Below are positions 30,402 to 42,119 of a stretch of 64,000 nucleotides of DNA, in pieces; the stretch's first letter is position 1, and each line of letters starts with the position of its first letter. The DNA comes from Maratus speciosus (taxonomy: Eukaryota > Arthropoda > Arachnida > Araneae > Salticidae), in the NCBI GenBank assembly GCA_963932465.1, contig OZ010792.1, positions 282,579,836-282,643,835 of the forward strand, read 5' to 3'. A program made the position numbers and the translations under genes. The notes under the pieces were generated by a model. It searched no databases. It saw only the letters and a list, made by a program, of their open reading frames with translations, and was not told the DNA's origin.

Positions 30402-33400
30402 TCTATACTCCTATTATAAAGAGGAAAAAATTGTTTATTTGTCGGAGGTAAGCTCTGGAACTACCGAACCGATTCCAAAAGTAATGGTATCAAAATGATG
30501 GTGTTAGTCCAACTTAGAACATAGGCTATATCTTATGTCGGTGCCACTACCCCAAAGGGGGTGTAGGAGCAAAAAACGTTCTAAAAATGCGATTTTAGCG
30601 TTACTGAATGGCTTAGAAATATGAAATTTTGAATATTAGTTACTTATAAGATATAAATGATGTCTAAGAACAGTTCTTACCCAATTCGAAATTTAAAAGG
30701 GTTGAAAATGCACAAAAGGTGTTCTAAAAAACGTTCTAAATGGTAGTTTCTACACAATCTCAGGAAATACCAAACCGATTTAAAAAGTATTGGTGTCAAA
30801 ATGACGGTGACAACGCTTGCTCCAAGATAGGCTATGTTTTATGTCGGTGCCACTACCCCAAAGGGGGTGCAGGAGCAAAAAACGTTCTAAAAGTGCGATT
30901 TTTGTGTTATTGAAGGGCCTAGAAATATGAAATTTGGAATATTAGTTGCTTATAAGATATAAATGAAGTCTAAGAACAGTTCTTAAACAATTCGAAATTT
31001 AAAAGGCGTGAAAATGCACAAAAAGCGTTCTAAAAAACGTTCTAAATGGTAGTTTCTACACAATCTCAGGAAATACCAAACCGATTTAAAAAATATTGAT
31101 GTCAAAATGATGGTGACAACGCTTGCTCCAAGATAGCTATGTTTTATGTCGGTGTCACTACCCCAAAGGGGGTGCAGGAGCAAAAAACGTTCTAAAAATG
31201 CGATTTATGTGTTACTGAAGGGCCTAGAAATATGAAATTTGAAATATTAGTTACTTATTAGATATAAAGGATTTCTGAGAACAGTTCTTAAGCAATTCGA
31301 AATTTCAAAGGAGTGAAAATGCGCGAAAATCGTTCTAAAAATCGTTCTGAAAGGTGGTTTCTACACAATCTCAGGAAATACCAAATCGATTTTAAAAATA
31401 ATCGTGTCAAAATGACGGTGACAACCCTTGCTCCAACATAGGCTATGTTTTATGTCGGTGCCACTACCCCAAAGGGGGTGCAGGAGCAAAAAACGTTCTA
31501 AAAATCCAATTTTTGCGTTACCGAAGGGCCTAGAAATATGAAATTTGAAATATTAGCTACTTATTAAATATAAAGGATTTCTAATAACAGTTCTTAAACA
31601 ATTCGAAATTTAAAAGGAGTGAAAATGCGCGAAAAGCATTCTAAAAAACGTTCTAATGGTGGTTTCTACACAATCTCAGGAAATATTAAACCGATCTAAA
31701 AAATAATGGCGTCAAAATGACGGTGAAAACCCTTGCTCCAACATAGGCGATGTTTTATGTGGGTGCCACTACCCCAAAGGGGGTGCAGGAGCAAAAAACT
31801 TTCTAAATTGCGGCTTTTGCGTTACGGAAGGGCCTAGAATCGTGAAATTTGGAATGGTAGTTAGTTATAAGATATCAATGATCGCTAAGGACATTTCCTA
31901 AAAAAATCGAAATTTAAAAGGGGGTCAAAATGCGCAAAAAGCGCTATAAAAAACTTTCGAAATTGCGATTTCTATGCAATCTCAGGAAGTACTGAACCGA
32001 TTTCAAATATAATGGTGTAAAAATGATGGTGACAGATCTTGCTCCAAGATAGGCTATATTTTATATCTGTTTCCACTACCCCAGAGGAGATGCAGGAGCA
32101 AAATGCGCGAAAAGCGTTCTAAAAACTTTCTAGATGCCGATTTGTCGGCAATATCTCAGGAAGAATGAATCTGATTTCAAACGTAATGGTAGGAAATTGA
32201 TGCTGACAGCCTCTGCTCTAACATAGACGCTATTTTATGTCGGTATCACTATCACCAAGCCGTTGCAGGAGCAAAAAAGCGTTCTAAATTTCGATTTTTG
32301 TGATCGGTAGGGGCTAGCAACTTAAAATTAGGCACGGTACATATTTATTAGCTATAAATGATCTTTAAGAACAGTTTCGAAAAAATTGGAAATTTAAAAA
32401 GCTGTGAAAAGGCGCGAAAAGCGTCCTAAAAACGTTCTAAATTGCTATTTCTACTCAATCTAAGGAAATACCAAAGCTATTTCAAAAGTAATGGTTGCAA
32501 ATCAATGATGACAGTCCCTGCTATAACATAGGTTATATTTTATGTTGCTGTCACTACCATCTGAGGGTTGCAAAAGCAAAACATGTTCTAATTTGCATTT
32601 TTTGCACAACTGAGTGGTCTAACACTTTGAAGTATGATATGGTATTTACTTACAAGATGCAACTGCTTTCTAAGAACAGTCGAAAGAAAATTCCAAATTT
32701 AAAAAAAATGAAGTGAGTGAAAAGCGTTATAAATTACAATTTTTAAGCAAACTTATAAATTACCAAACCGATTAAAAAAATAATGATGACAGATTTTGGT
32801 GATAGAGCCTGCTCAAACATAAGCTATATTTTATGTCTGTTCCACTACCACCAGAGGGTTGCAGGAGCTAAAAACTTTCTAAATTGCGATTTCTGTGATA
32901 CTGAAAGGGCTAGAAACTTTAAATATGACATGGTAGTTACTTATAAAATATGAATGCCCTCGAAGGAACGTCGAAAATAAATTCGAATTAAAAAGGGGTG
33001 AAGCGAAGGGGAGGTGCGAAAAGCATTCTAAAATAATTCTAAATTACGATTCTATGCAATTTCAGGGAATATAAACCGATTATAAAAGTAATAGTTGCGA
33101 ATCAGTGGTAACAGTCTCTGATCCTACACAGGCTATATTTTATGCCGGTGATTCTACCACCTGGGGTTCACAGGAACAACAAACGTTCTAAAATAGTGCT
33201 TTAAAAACTTTTTAAATTACGTTTCTGTGGAATATTAGGAAATAACAAACCGATTTCAAAATTAATGTTGGCAAATTAATGGCGACAGTTCCTGTTTCAA
33301 CATATCCCTTTATGTTGAGAGAGGTGGTAGGACTTGGAATTCGACATGATGGTTAATTTTAAGATGTAAGAAGATGGTTTCTAAAAAATTCAAAACTTCA

Positions 33401-33639
33401 AATGAATACTGAAATGAGCGTATTAATTGAGCATAAAAGTTTCAAAATATTTTCTAAATTATCATTTATTTAGTTTTATATCATTTTATTAATTTAAGTC
33501 TCATTTCTGCCTAATACAGTGTAATAATGATGTTTAGTCAAACTGTGTTTTAGTTAGTACCTTTTGATAAAAATTAGACATATAATTATCACTTGGCATA
33601 TTTCAAATATTACGAGAGCAAAGCCGCGAGGTTTGCTAG
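30402..33639 (+). mobile_element. non-autonomous Helitron, 3.24 kb
   Basis: It starts A|TCTATACTCC..ATTATAAAGAGG and ends with the hairpin GCAAAGCC-GCGA-GGTTTGC followed by CTAG|T. It is the same family as 20602-23584 but inverted. About ten tandem units of roughly 300 bp fill it, with a GG(G)TGCAGGAGC phrase at about 30560, 30865, 31165, 31475, 31785, 32085, 32265, 32565, 32860 and 33165. Units near the 5' (left) end are more alike than those near the hairpin end. No helicase is present. Confidence 0.85.
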
Positions 33640-33964
33640 TAAATAATAATTGCTGAAAGTAGCCATTATAGTTGTTTTAATTTTGTTCTCATAATAGTTT
33701 AAAAAATAAGTGTGGTATTGGTTTTGTTCACGAACTGCTTGTCGGAGTAAATATGGTCATGTATGCCTGTTAAGAAAGCCATGTTTTGGAAGGATAAGGA
33801 GATGTAGTTGCTGATTTTGCCTATTCTGAACGAGACTTTTTAGTAACATCAAAACGTAGTTGTTTGAATTCCGAAAATGTCAATAAGTTAGTGTTAGGTA
33901 GCTTTCATTACAAAAAGCTACCTATTGCAGCCGTTCGGAGGAAAGCGATTTCAAAAAATTTTGA

Positions 33965-34020
33965 TATATTTTCATCGATCATGACCCCCAGACCCCGAAA
34001 CCACCCTCCGTTCAAAATTG

Positions 34021-34063
<43 letters not shown>

Positions 34064-34065
34064 CA

Positions 34066-34102
<37 letters not shown>

Positions 34103-34374
34103 CTGACATTTGTCACACTGTAACTCTCGTATTTATGAACCGATTTGGATGTAATTCGGTGTGTACATAGTACATACTAATGTCTCGACCGAGTTCGTTG
34201 GCCAGCTTCATCCGCCATTTTGTTTCAAAATGGCGGCTATTTAAAAAAATTTTAAATTTGAAATGTGTTACCAAAAAATTGAAAATGGAAAAATATTTTT
34301 TTCTTATGTATTCTTCAATATTTTCATCGATCATGACCCCCAGACCCCGAAACCACCCTCCGTTCAAAATTGAA

Positions 34375-34405
<31 letters not shown>

Positions 34406-34407
34406 CA

Positions 34408-34446
<39 letters not shown>

Positions 34447-35230
34447 CTGACATTTGTCACACTGTAACTCTCGTATTTATGAACCGATTTGGATGTAATT
34501 CGGTGTGTACATAGTACATACTAATGTCTCGACCGAGTTCGTTGGCCAGCTTCATCCGCCATTTTGTTTCAAAATGGCGGCTATTTAAAAAAATTTTAAA
34601 TTTGAAATGTGTTACCAAAAAATTGAAAATGGAAAAATATTTTTTTCTTATGTATTTGACCTTTATACAAAGATTCCGGAGCAGTTTTTGTTTCGTCTAT
34701 ATCTTAAAAAATGGCTGAGTTATAGCATTTTGAATTTCTAGCGTGGCTGACATTTTGAAACGTCCTGAATTTTGTCACGCGATAAAAGGCGTCTTTATGA
34801 ACCGATTTGGATGCAACTTCGTTTATACATAGTACATACCAATGTCTCGACCGAGTTCGTTGGCCAGCTTCATCCGCCATCTTGTTTAAAAATGGCGGTC
34901 ATTTAAATTAAAAAAAAATTATAATTAAAGTAAGGTGCAAAAAATTAGAAATTGAAAAAGATTTCTTTCTTAAGTATTTGACCTTGATATAAGGATTCCG
35001 GAACTTTTTTTGTTTTGTCTTTATCTTAAAAAATGGCTCAGATATAGCAGTTTGAATTTCTTTATGTGGGTGGCATTTTGAAAAATCTGATTTTTTGCCT
35101 GCGACAGCACTCGTATATATCAATCGATTCCGATGTGTGTGAGCATGTGCACAGCAATTACTAAGGTCTCGACCAAGTTCACTGGTTAGCCTCATCCACC
35201 ATGTTCTCTTAAAATGGCAGGCACTTTAAG
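33965..35230. repeat. tandem array, about 345-bp unit x 4
   Basis: The first two units (from about 33969 and 34321) are identical apart from AT-microsatellite length. The third (about 34670-34990) and fourth (to about 35230) are diverged. Common phrases are TTTATGAACCGATTTGGATG, AATGTCTCGACCGAGTTC, and the pair CGCCATTTTG...CAAAATGGCG, which is itself an inverted repeat. Open frames encoding poly-Ile/Tyr are AT-microsatellite artefacts. Confidence 0.85.
34023..34096. repeat. (AT)n microsatellites
   Basis: Two AT runs are separated by CATCCATCT. The same pair recurs at 34374-34441 in the next tandem unit with different lengths. Confidence 0.95.
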
Positions 35231-35859
35231 AAATCGCCGAATTTGGCAGCCAAATATAAGTTACTTTAAATAAAAGCAGCTTGGATAAAGCTGACTAATT
35301 TCGCGAAATTCTCATTCATAATGATTTAGTATTGATAAAAATTAGTATTGAATCTCCTATATTCGGTTTCCACTAAATTGAGCTTCGTGTGTTTGAATAA
35401 TATAAGTTGGCTTTTTTAAAATAAGGAATATGAAAGCTACCTCTTCCTCCCGGCACTGGCCGGAAGGACTTTTTTTTATTTCAAAACAGAAAATTAGTAC
35501 CGTGAATTGAAAAGAGTACTTTTCAAATTTTTACTTTGAATTTATTTAGATTTTTTGTTTATATCATGCTAGTGAGATCGGTTACCCCATTATATTTATA
35601 TATTGTGTATATAATGTATACAAATTGTATCCATTGTAAGTAACTAGTAAAATTAAACACTTTTTGAGCAAAGAATAAGAGTATAATTCTTTCAGATTTA
35701 TTGTGAATCCTTGTTAAGTTGTTTTTCTTTCTTTTTAATCTTTTAAAACTTCTTTATTCGTGTGTGTTACACTCAATATTGCGCCTGGGCGCAAATGTTT
35801 TTATTTCTACGGAGATCATGTTTTCTACTCAGTTAATGTATAATGAAAATCCATTTTTT

Positions 35860-37484
35860 ACTTTCTTCTATCTTTACAAGAAGAAAGTATTGGATTCATG
35901 AAAATTTTCGAATTCCGGTTTTCGACGGATTTACACGTTTTAGAGGTCAGAGAACCCGAAAAACATGTTTTTACAAAATGTCTGTCTGTGACTCTGTGAG
36001 TCTGTCTGTCTGTTTGTCTGTCTGTCTGTGTGTATGTGACACAAATTTTGTGGGCGCTCTATCTCAAGAACTAATGCACGGAATTTAATAAAAATTGATA
36101 TTCAGTTAGTCCCTAATACAAATTGATGCTGATTAGTTTTTGGTGTAAATCACTCAACAGGTGGCGCTGCTATGCTGCATTTTGTATGATTGCTGAAATG
36201 GCTCTATCTCAAGAACTAATGCACGGATTTTCATGAAACTTCAGATTCTGTTAGTCCTTGATATGACTTGATGCTGATTATGTGTTGGTGCAAATCGCTC
36301 AACAGGTGGCGCTGCTATGCTGCATTTTTATGATTTCCACAATGGCTCTATCTCAAGAACTAAAGCACGGATTTTCATGAAACTTCAGATTCAGTTAGTC
36401 CTTGATAAGACTTGATGCTTATTGCATGTTGGTGCAAATCGCTCAACAGGTGGCGCTGCTATGCTGCATTTTTTACAATTCCCGCAGTGGCTCTATCTCA
36501 AGAATTAATGCACGGATTTTCATCAAACTTCAGATTCAGTTAATCCTTGACATGAATTGAAGTTTTGTACAGTTTGGTGTAAATCGCTCAACAGGGGGCG
36601 CTGCTATACTGCATTTTTTACAATTTCCGCAATAGCTCTATCTCAACAACTAATGCTTGGATTTTCAACAAACTTCAGATTCATGTATACTTTGATATAA
36701 ATTAGTGCTGTTTGTGTTTTGGTGCAAATCGCTCAACAGGTGGCGCTGCTATGCTGCACTTTTCAGAATTTCCATTATAGCGGTATCTGAAGAACTAATG
36801 CAACAATTTTCACTAAACTTCAGAATCAGTTAATCCTTGATATGAATTGACATTTTGTACATTTTGGTGTAAATCGCTCAACAGGTGGCGCTGCTATACA
36901 GCATTTTTCACGATTTCTTCAATCGCTGTATCTCAAGAACTAATGGACATATTTTCATCAAACTTCAGATTCAGTTACTCTTTGATATGAAATGATGCTG
37001 ACTACGTGTTGGTGAATATTCCCCAATAGGTGGCGCTGCTATGCTGCATTTTGCACTATTTCCTCAATAGCTCTATCTCAAGAACTAATGCACGAATTTT
37101 CATCAAACTTGAGATTCAAGTACACCTTGATAAATGTTGATACTGATTATGTGGTTGTGTAAATCGCTCAACAGGTGGCGCTGTTATGCTGCATTTGTCA
37201 TGATTTGCGCAATAGCTCTATCTTAGGAACTAATGCACGGATTTTCCCCAAACTTCATATTCAGTTAGACATTGACACATGTGGATGATAATTAGGGTCT
37301 GGTGTAAATCACCCAATATGTGGCGCTGCTATGCTGCATTTTGATGGATTTACACGATTTCATGGACAGTAATATCTCAAGAACTAATGCACGGAATTTC
37401 ATCTTTTTAGAATCCTCGTGATGAGCATAGATGCACTGTGATAATGAATTTTGAAGTATTGACAAGTATGAGATAGAAGAAAGT
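35860..37484. mobile_element. hairpin-capped element (Helentron-associated type?)
   Basis: The left end is a stem-loop (ACTTTCTTCT-loop-AGAAGAAAGT, 35860-35888). The right end repeats one stem half as AGATAGAAGAAAGT (37471-37484), a perfect 14-bp inverted partner of 35860-35873. Inside are a CTGTCTG run (about 35998-36035) and nine 145-bp tandem units. Subterminal inverted repeats, a single end hairpin and a central tandem array are described for Helentron-associated elements such as Drosophila DINE-1. Assignment is by architecture only. Confidence 0.6.
36060..37410. repeat. tandem array, 145 bp x about 9
   Basis: The GTGGCGCTGC phrase (or variant) starts at about 36161, 36305, 36450, 36595, 36740, 36885, 37030, 37175 and 37320, a constant step of 144-145. 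Each unit also has CTCAAGAACTAATGCACG and AATCGCTCAACAGG. Sequence has diverged while the length has stayed fixed. Confidence 0.9.
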
Positions 37485-37964
37485 TTTGTGATGGCCACAA
37501 CATACTAGTTTAATCATGACACTCATGGTATTTTTTATGCAAAATGTAAGGCATTACGTTTAAGATTTGTTAATATTGACATATATAATTTTTTGTATAA
37601 AGTATTATTTGTGTATAAAGTATATAAATTTCGATTACTTATAGACTGGCAAATAACGAACTTGCAGGTTTTAGAACGCAATTGCACTGCACATGCTTGG
37701 AATGACTTGCCTTCTTTTTTCTTTCTCAGAGTAAAACATGATTTCAAAATATTTTAAATTTAGAAAACAATATTCTTAAATACAATAAATGTAGGATTAT
37801 AAAACGTCCCAGGAGTCGGATTGATCAATGTCACTACAAAATATAGAGTAAATTTAAGTCTGGTCTCTGGCCGCATGCAAAAATAATGTTTCGCGCGAAA
37901 TACCCATGCCATAAATCAAAAGAAGCTGTGCTACAGATCTGCGAAAGGTAGCTTTGAAGCTACC

Positions 37965-38175
37965 CACTACCAATAGTAAAACATTTAATAATTAATAGCT
38001 TAGTTTTTACGGAAAACAACCAAAATCTAAACAGAGGAAAAGTATTCAGATTTTTTAAGTATCTGTACAACAAGCAGAAGGTAGGTAAACCCCACGCCAT
38101 CGTGCTTCTTTGAACAAAGAATCGCGACTCTAAAATAGAGGATATTTCTCAATGTTTCTAATCCGCATAGAAGCA
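37965..38175. other. short unexplained stretch
   Basis: It lies between the composite element and the next TTAA element. No signal seen. Confidence 0.5.
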
Positions 38176-38685
38176 TTAACCCTTAAATGCCGGGTGTTGT
38201 CTTTCGGCAACATACCCAATTTAGGCTTATAAATGCTATTAGAATAATATTGAAACTATAAGGCCTAATGTTGCCAAAAAAATACATTCTGAAAATATTA
38301 TTAAATCGATTTTCAACATTTAGATGGCAATACTTTTGCTGTTTATGAATAAAGATAGATTTATTTTTTTAATTGTTGATACATGTTCTTTTTGTTTTGT
38401 TTGGAAGCTTGCGAAATACCCTATTTTGTTCTGCAGTGAGCAAGTAAAATTTATTTCTTATCATAGTTCTCAAAATTCTTGTGTGTTTAATATTATAGAA
38501 TTTTATCAAGGAAAATTATTTTTTCAATTAAACTCCAGTATTGCCGATAAACAGTTTTTTAGCTGTAAACCATACTTAAAACAAAATATGATTTTTTAAG
38601 TATTTTTCCCATAATTTATTTTAAAAATTAAAACCGAAAAACATTTTTTAAATGATTTTTGAAAACTCAGGCATTTAAGGGTTAA
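38176..38685. mobile_element. piggyBac-like TTAA element, 510 bp
   Basis: Perfect 16-bp TIRs, TTAACCCTTAAATGCC, lie at 38176-38191 and (reverse complement) 38670-38685, including the TTAA. A hairpin, GGGTGTTG..CAACATACCC, lies just inside the left TIR. A 91-codon open frame inside (38324-38599) is rich in Phe/Ile/Tyr and lacks transposase motifs, so it is not called as a gene. Confidence 0.8.
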
Positions 38686-38689
38686 AACA

Positions 38690-38890
38690 TCTATTTCCAT
38701 GCCTTGAACGAAAAACGTTTAAGCGTTTTTACGTTTAATCGCTTGGGTAAGATCCGTATATACGATGTACCCTATATGCTGTTTTGCATACGTATAACCA
38801 TTGTAGCCATATTATACGTATCTGAAATGCGTACCTCGTATAATAAGTATTATACGTATACTCGTATAAACGTTTAATAGGGAGCACTAG
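38690..38890. repeat. TATACG-rich patch
   Basis: The words CGTATA/TATACG recur many times (ACGTTTAAGCG, GTATTATACGTATAC, CGTATAAACGTTTAATAG). The composition resembles 30040-30175, and GGGAGCAC next to it matches GTGCTCCC at 29984 in inverse orientation. Confidence 0.5.
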
Positions 38891-38989
38891 TATAAAATAA
38901 AGATAAGTGTGAGTAACAAAATAGTTTTATAATCAGGAATCAGATAAAATCAATGTTACTATTTCGCATTAGTCACTGTGATGATTGAG

Positions 38990-39450
38990 ACATTTGCCAT
39001 ACCAGTGGACGAGTTTTCTAATAAAGTCGCCATAGAAAGTTACCGCCAGCGTGTTGAGATGGGTCTTCACAACGTCTAGCAGATTTTCACATGTTCGGAA
39101 ACGCTATCCTCAAGACTTGTCTTCAGTTCTGAAAGTAGGTGAAAGTCATTCAGCGCCAGATATGGGCTGCACGCCGGGTGATCGAACACTTCTAATAGAA
39201 ATTGGGAAAGAAGTTGTTGGGCAACCAGTTCGGTGTGGCATCGAGTAACTGTCACATTTTTCGAGAGCTGAAGACAGGCCTGGGAGGATAGCGCTTCCAT
39301 CCCAATGAAAATCTCCAAGTCTCAGGGGAAACCTATTCTCAAGGCGCTGGCGGCAACCTTCTATCAAGAGGCTATTGAAAAACTCGCCCACCAGTAAGAT
39401 AAATGTTTCAGTCTTCACGATGACTATATCAAAAAAGACCTCCAATTAAA
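38990..39450 (-). pseudogene. mariner-type transposase C-terminal fragment
   Basis: On the minus strand the translation shows CHTELVAQQLLSQFLLEVFD, then HPACSPYLALNDFHLLSELK, the well-known PxYSPDLAPSDYHLF-type region of mariner-like transposases. A frameshift later comes TFYGDFIRKLVHWYGKC, matching the C-terminal FY..GI.KL..R..KC pattern. The catalytic first part is not recognisable. There are several stops, and no TIRs were found beside it. Confidence 0.8.
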
Positions 39451-39456
39451 TTTAAA

Positions 39457-40017
39457 AAAATCAAAAAACCCGACTGCGTAAACAGCGAACTAATTAATTA
39501 TTTCTCATCAATGTGAAACTATTTTTTATATTACTTACCATTTTTTTTTATTTACTTGTATTGATGACTTTTAAGTTGTGTTTAATTGCTAGTTCCTATC
39601 TATAAACATTGTTTTCATGAGACCTATAGATGTCTATGATGGTTAGAGTTGCAGTGAAGCTAGAGATCCTACCTACACAACTTCCAGGTTGAGTAATATT
39701 TAAACAGAGCTTCTGACTGTAAAATCGTCAATGAAACATCGTCTTCATTTTGCAAGACCTATCCAGTGATATACCACTCAATAGGGTGCGTCAGAATTTT
39801 TTTTCGTCTCTACCGCAATTTTGTATTTTACGCCGCCATTTTGAATTTATAAAAGCAAAACTTAGCCTATAACCATCGGACAGTTAAGACGAATCGATAG
39901 AGTCTTCATTCATTAAAATCCATCCAGCCGTTGGGATGTTTCGAGGATATAAAGAAATCCACATTCCCAGATACGCATGAAACACATAACCCTTTTTGGC
40001 AGTCGGGTAAAAAGTAA
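39457..40017. mobile_element. TIR element with ACCCGACTGC ends
   Basis: AAACCCGACTGCG (about 39464-39476) and GGCAGTCGGGTAAAA (about 40002-40016) are inverted. Inside, near the right end, is the phrase CCAACGGCTGGATGGATTTT (minus strand), of the type seen in the tandem units elsewhere in the window. No target duplication or coding sequence is seen. Confidence 0.45.
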
Positions 40018-41093
40018 CTTTGATTGTACTACTTGTCTCTTGGTAATCGAACGGTTTTGTCATTCAGATATGTTTTTTTACGAAGCCCCATCGGAGGTTG
40101 AAAAAAAATACCCCTCGTAATTTGAAGACTATAAATATAAAAGTAATTGAAAATTAAAATGTATTTACTTATCTTAACAACTTCGGCACGAACTAAATAA
40201 TTTCTCCTATTAAGGCAGTTTTTTTTCTTCATTCCTGTTTATTTCTTCTTTTAAAAAATGTATTTAGAAGATAATTATTTCAATGAGGAATATAATTCTA
40301 ACATAATTATTTACTTATACCATACAAAAATGTTGAGAATTTTGGGCCCTTTCTAGTTAACTCTGTTGTTAAATAACACTGCAAGTACAGTACCCTAAGA
40401 AATTAGAAAGATGATCAAATTTAAAAGTGGCAGAAAAAACAAAAATAGCCATTTGGTTGGAAATTACGTCTTCTTCCAATTTATGATTAAAAAAAAATAA
40501 GTTTAAGCAAATTCACAGAAAAATTCTATAAAACTTTAAAATTTACAATACGAACACCCTATTTTGACAGGATATTTGAATTTTTCGGTAAAAGTACCAT
40601 CGGATACCAAATGAGAAATAATTTAGGAATTATGAAGGTTTATAGTTTGAAATTCTTAATGTTAAGTTCATTTATAACTTTGCAAAACAGTTTGCAATGC
40701 CGTCAGTATTTTAAGCATAGCTCAAAAACTACGTCACTGAATGAGCTGTAATTTTGGATTCGCATATTTGAAGCTTCTAGAAATCAATTTCGATTAAAAA
40801 ATTCTTGTGTTATAATACATTTTGTTTTCGAAAATTAAATAAAAATATACATATTATATTCGAAATTAATTTTCGATAGAAAAAAATATAAAACGTAAAC
40901 TATGAATTTTTTTAACATAAATGGATTTTTAGAAGTCATATATGTGAATCCAAAATAACAGTTCAATCACGAAAGTTTATTTTGAGTTATGCTTAAGAAA
41001 TGCTTAAAAAACTATCCGCGTTGAAGTAAAAATGCATGTGCTAAAAGTGATAAATAATACACACAAAGGCTTATGAATACCTTTTAACCCTTT
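40018..41093. other. unannotated AT-rich stretch
   Basis: Apart from CCCCATCGGAGGTTG at 40084-40098, the complement of sequence at 29952, I see no repeat boundaries or reading frame. Confidence 0.5.
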
Positions 41094-41631
41094 AATGCAT
41101 GATTTTTTATTTTGTTCAGAAAACATTATGTTTGAGTTTATTTTTGTTAATTATCCACTAGAAAAATAGTGAAAAAATTTATTTATGTTTCTGTTGGGCA
41201 AAATGTCATAATTTCATTCATGAGTTACGTAACAAAGATTTCTCAAAAAAAAAAAAAAAAAATTAAATAAATAAATAAATAAAAATGATAATTTTAAATT
41301 ACATACTTTAAAGTGTTTACACCGCACAATAACAACTATTCAACGATATAATAATTTTTTTAATGCTTTTAATAGTTTACAGAATTAATAATTACTACCT
41401 TATAAAGATAGAGAAAAAATGGCAGCAGAGCACATTGCAAGCAGTTTGAACAAAAGATGTTATAACCTCGCCGTGATAACAAATCAGAACAAAACCAGAC
41501 TTCACGACGTTAAATGTACGTTATCACACTTAAGTAACACATAATAGTTAATAAAAAGACCAATGGAAAGCGCCAAATAGCAAAGAAAAAATTATGTAAC
41601 TCCTGATTTACACTATGCATTTAAGGATTAA
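41094..41631. mobile_element. piggyBac-like TTAA element, 538 bp
   Basis: TTAA at 41094-41097 and 41628-41631. The ends read TTAACCCTTTAATGCAT and, opposite strand, TTAATCCTTAAATGCAT, two differences in 17 bp. They closely resemble the TIRs of 38176-38685 (TTAACCCTTAAATGCC), so the two are probably relatives. The interior has an A-run followed by AAAT repeats (41247-41285) and no gene. Confidence 0.75.
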
Positions 41632-42119
41632 TAAGTAGATCAACAAGTTTCTTACTCTCAATCGGCGACATTTTCAAGATCAATTATGATAAATAAACTA
41701 TATTCATCTTATATCAGTATTTCAGGCATTATTTTTGTAGTAGCCATTAACGTATAGACATATTTTTTCTTATCTGTCATTACATTAATATATAAAAAAT
41801 ATAAAAACAATCATGAGATCTTTCTTTCATTTAAAAATTCTTTATCTTGTTTCTATACATATTAAAATCAATTTCCATAAAATAAATTTTCTTTACTTTT
41901 TCTTTAAAACTTTAAGACATATTTCCTTATTTTATTTAAAAACATATATTTCAGCAGGCTTTAAAAATATGTTATATAACATGTAATGCATCGTCTAAGA
42001 CCTTTTGGCTGCTTTCTCAGAAACGTTTTCATCCCTCTTTCGGGACATCCTCAGTATCAAATGGTGTTGTTTCGCAGTTTCACACGAGAACATGTAACTT
42101 CCCTCTTTTTTCCTCCCCT
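41632..42119. other. unannotated stretch
   Basis: AT-rich. At about 42000-42070 the minus strand reads CTGAGGATGTCCCGAAAGAG and then GATGAAAACGTTTCTGAG, a phrase type often found near retroelement ends, but nothing recognisable adjoins it. Confidence 0.45.

Larger units (their letters stand above)
33897..37964. mobile_element. hairpin-ended composite element, 4.07 kb
   Basis: Both ends carry related stem-loops: GGTAGCTTT..AAAAAGCTACC at 33897-33922 and GGTAGCTTTGAAGCTACC at 37947-37964. Both are followed inward by CTA(T/C)TGCAG or CTTTCGCAG in inverted orientation. The interior holds a tandem array of about 345 bp, and a second hairpin-capped element (35860-37484) is nested inside. No reading frame of interest. 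Confidence 0.55.

Noticed and set aside
34197..34240. CGCCATTTTG...CAAAATGGCG hairpin as a separate MITE
   Set aside because: It repeats once per 345-bp unit and is part of the tandem unit.
33864..34467. Open frames encoding long Ile-Tyr runs on both strands
   Set aside because: They read through AT microsatellites in the 345-bp tandem array; the same frame recurs in the next unit.
36060..37410. CRISPR-like regular repeats
   Set aside because: The units are about 145-bp diverged tandem repeats in eukaryotic DNA, with no short identical repeats separated by unique spacers.
38324..38599. 91-codon frame inside a TTAA element as a possible transposase
   Set aside because: Composition is Phe/Ile/Tyr-rich from AT-rich DNA and no DDD transposase motif is present.
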